A DNA stretch of 6,475 nt, taken from contig MGQT01000093.1 in the NCBI GenBank assembly GCA_001797935.1, positions 2,985 through 9,459 on the forward strand, read 5' to 3'. Positions 5,913 through 6,475 of the stretch are shown piece after piece. Position 1 is the first letter of the stretch, and every line of letters starts with the position of its first letter. The stretch comes from Deltaproteobacteria bacterium RBG_16_54_18. GTDB taxonomy: Bacteria > Desulfobacterota > B13-G15 > RBG-16-54-18. Position numbers and translations under genes: made by a program. The notes beneath the pieces were generated by a model. It searched no databases. It was not told where the DNA came from and saw only the letters and a program-made list of their open reading frames with translations.

Positions 5913-6224
5913 TTATCTTCGTTCGTGCGCTTGTTGATGACACTTATCGCAGACGGCTACCAACCACTCAATTGGTTCTCTTCCAATATTTTTTGCGTAT
6001 TGTTTGTGGTGGACCCGCGTTGCTTTTGATCCACAGTGAACACATTTCCAGTTGTCGCGTTTGAGCACCAAAGCCCGCTTCCTCCGCCACGCTTCTGATT
6101 TGAGGTACCCTTCGTCATACCATTTTTTTCTGCTTCGACGCCTCAGCTCAAAAATAAGGAAGGGGATCGCGACAAAAAGGACAATCCACAAGACCGCTAC
6201 GACAATTTGAGCTATACCCTTCAA
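5913..6224 (-). CDS. Small membrane-anchored HNH nuclease-domain protein
   Basis: This 103-residue protein has one hydrophobic helix (about residues 5-26), then a strongly basic stretch LRRRSRKK (27-34), and then an HNH domain. The basic residues after the helix predict an N-out, C-in orientation with the nuclease domain in the cytoplasm. In the domain, RRKRALVLKRDNWKC leads into CVHC (C61, C64), followed by VHHKQY (H72, H73) and VCDKCHQQAH (C92, C95, H96, H100), so both the zinc-knuckle cysteines and the HNH histidines are present. The middle asparagine is not obvious: PIEWLVAVC stands where many relatives have a D-L or N-L pair. HNH domains cut or nick DNA, but small standalone ones are of unknown role. 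The start is TTG 6224, supported by AAAGGAGG at 6229-6236. Base composition is more A+T-rich than in the + strand genes. Confidence 0.82.
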   Translation of the reverse strand: MKGIAQIVVAVLWIVLFVAIPFLIFELRRRSRKKWYDEGYLKSEAWRRKRALVLKRDNWKCVHCGSKATRVHHKQYAKNIGREPIEWLVAVCDKCHQQAHERR

Positions 6225-6228
6225 TTGG

Positions 6229-6236
6229 CCTCCTTT
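6229..6236 (-). promoter_or_regulatory. Ribosome binding site of the HNH gene
   Basis: AAAGGAGG on the minus strand lies 4 nt before TTG 6224. It supports the TTG start, since there is no ATG or GTG nearby in frame upstream. It begins only about 10 nt after the stop of the upstream open frame, so the two may be translated together. Confidence 0.65.
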
Positions 6237-6245
6237 ATAAATAAA

Positions 6246-6365
6246 TCAGGTATCGAAATCCTGGCTTCTGTTCTGCACGTTTGCCATCCATTCTAGTTCC
6301 TTTTCTTCTTTTGTTGATTGGGCCAACTCCTTCATAGCCCTGAGATTAGTACTAGCGTCCACCAA
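6246..6365 (-). CDS. Short charged ORF, or 3' part of a frameshifted gene
   Basis: The minus strand is open in one frame from just after a TGA at 6450-6452 down to TGA 6246-6248, 67 codons. Possible starts are TTG 6365 (39 residues), GTG 6362 and ATG 6335 (29 residues); none has a good Shine-Dalgarno. AAGGAG at 6391-6396 is strong, but no start codon follows at the right distance. The product is rich in K and E (LAQSTKEEKELEWMANVQ), suggesting a helix, and has no recognised family. It ends 21 nt before the HNH start, so the two look co-transcribed. Because there is no good start and the neighbouring frame carries a gene end at 6416, this may be the tail of one gene broken by a single-base shift around 6416-6445. 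Confidence 0.35.
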   Translation of the reverse strand: MVDASTNLRAMKELAQSTKEEKELEWMANVQNRSQDFDT

Positions 6366-6415
6366 GCTCTGCGCGAACGTCCCTTTGTCTCTCCTTAGAC
6401 GGTATTTGCTTATTT

Positions 6416-6475
6416 TTACTTGAATTTGATTTGTTCCACGAGCGCCGGGTCATTTGGCATCAAAATCTCGTATAA
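6416..6475 (-). CDS. C-terminal end of an unidentified minus-strand gene (partial)
   Basis: The frame entering from the right edge reads LYEILMPNDPALVEQIKFK and stops at TAA 6416-6418. The reading is coding-like (MPNDPALVEQ) but too short to assign a family. Either the gene ends here, or the true protein continues in the neighbouring frame towards 6246 after a one-base shift. It is oriented with the HNH gene and could belong to the same transcript. Confidence 0.35.
   Translation of the reverse strand, partial: LYEILMPNDPALVEQIKFK

Overview
The window looks like part of a bacterial chromosome from an anaerobe of the Desulfobacterota, Nitrospirota or a neighbouring phylum. This placement rests only on gene content: a cobalamin-type radical SAM enzyme, a DUF3786 protein (a family I associate with sulfate and metal reducers and methanogens), an MFS exporter whose first-helix motif resembles versions in methanogens and other anaerobes, and frequent TTG/GTG starts. 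No rRNA, tRNA, CRISPR array, insertion sequence or phage gene was seen.

Region 1 (1-5803, + strand) is one tightly packed run of six complete genes, probably the distal part of an operon that begins before the window. In order they are a hotdog-fold acyl thioesterase (66-479), a B12-binding-domain radical SAM enzyme (482-1948), an FMN-dependent nitronate monooxygenase/FabK-like enoyl reductase (2024-3010), a DHA2-type MFS exporter (3017-4435), a DUF3786 protein (4457-5065) and a metal-dependent amidohydrolase of the Amidohydrolase_2 type (5087-5803). Gaps are 2 to 21 nt, except 75 nt before the FabK-like gene, which holds a 16-codon mini-ORF with its own Shine-Dalgarno and a small hairpin. 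The left edge carries a 32-nt tandem duplication spanning the end of an upstream gene and the thioesterase ribosome binding site.

Read together (inference), the enzymes fit an acyl or polyketide-like pathway. The thioesterase would release or edit an acyl chain, the radical SAM enzyme would modify an unactivated carbon, the flavoprotein would reduce an enoyl group or oxidise an acidic carbon, and the MFS protein would export the product. DUF3786 and the amidohydrolase are unexplained members that may act on the product or a precursor. I do not recognise the combination as a named pathway.

Region 2 (5804-5912) is a convergent intergenic space with a G8A6 tract and no convincing intrinsic terminator. 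Region 3 (5913-6475, - strand) is visibly richer in A+T. It holds a small membrane-anchored HNH protein (TTG start, strong Shine-Dalgarno), a short charged open frame just upstream of it, and the last 19 codons of another gene. The last two may be pieces of one frameshifted gene.
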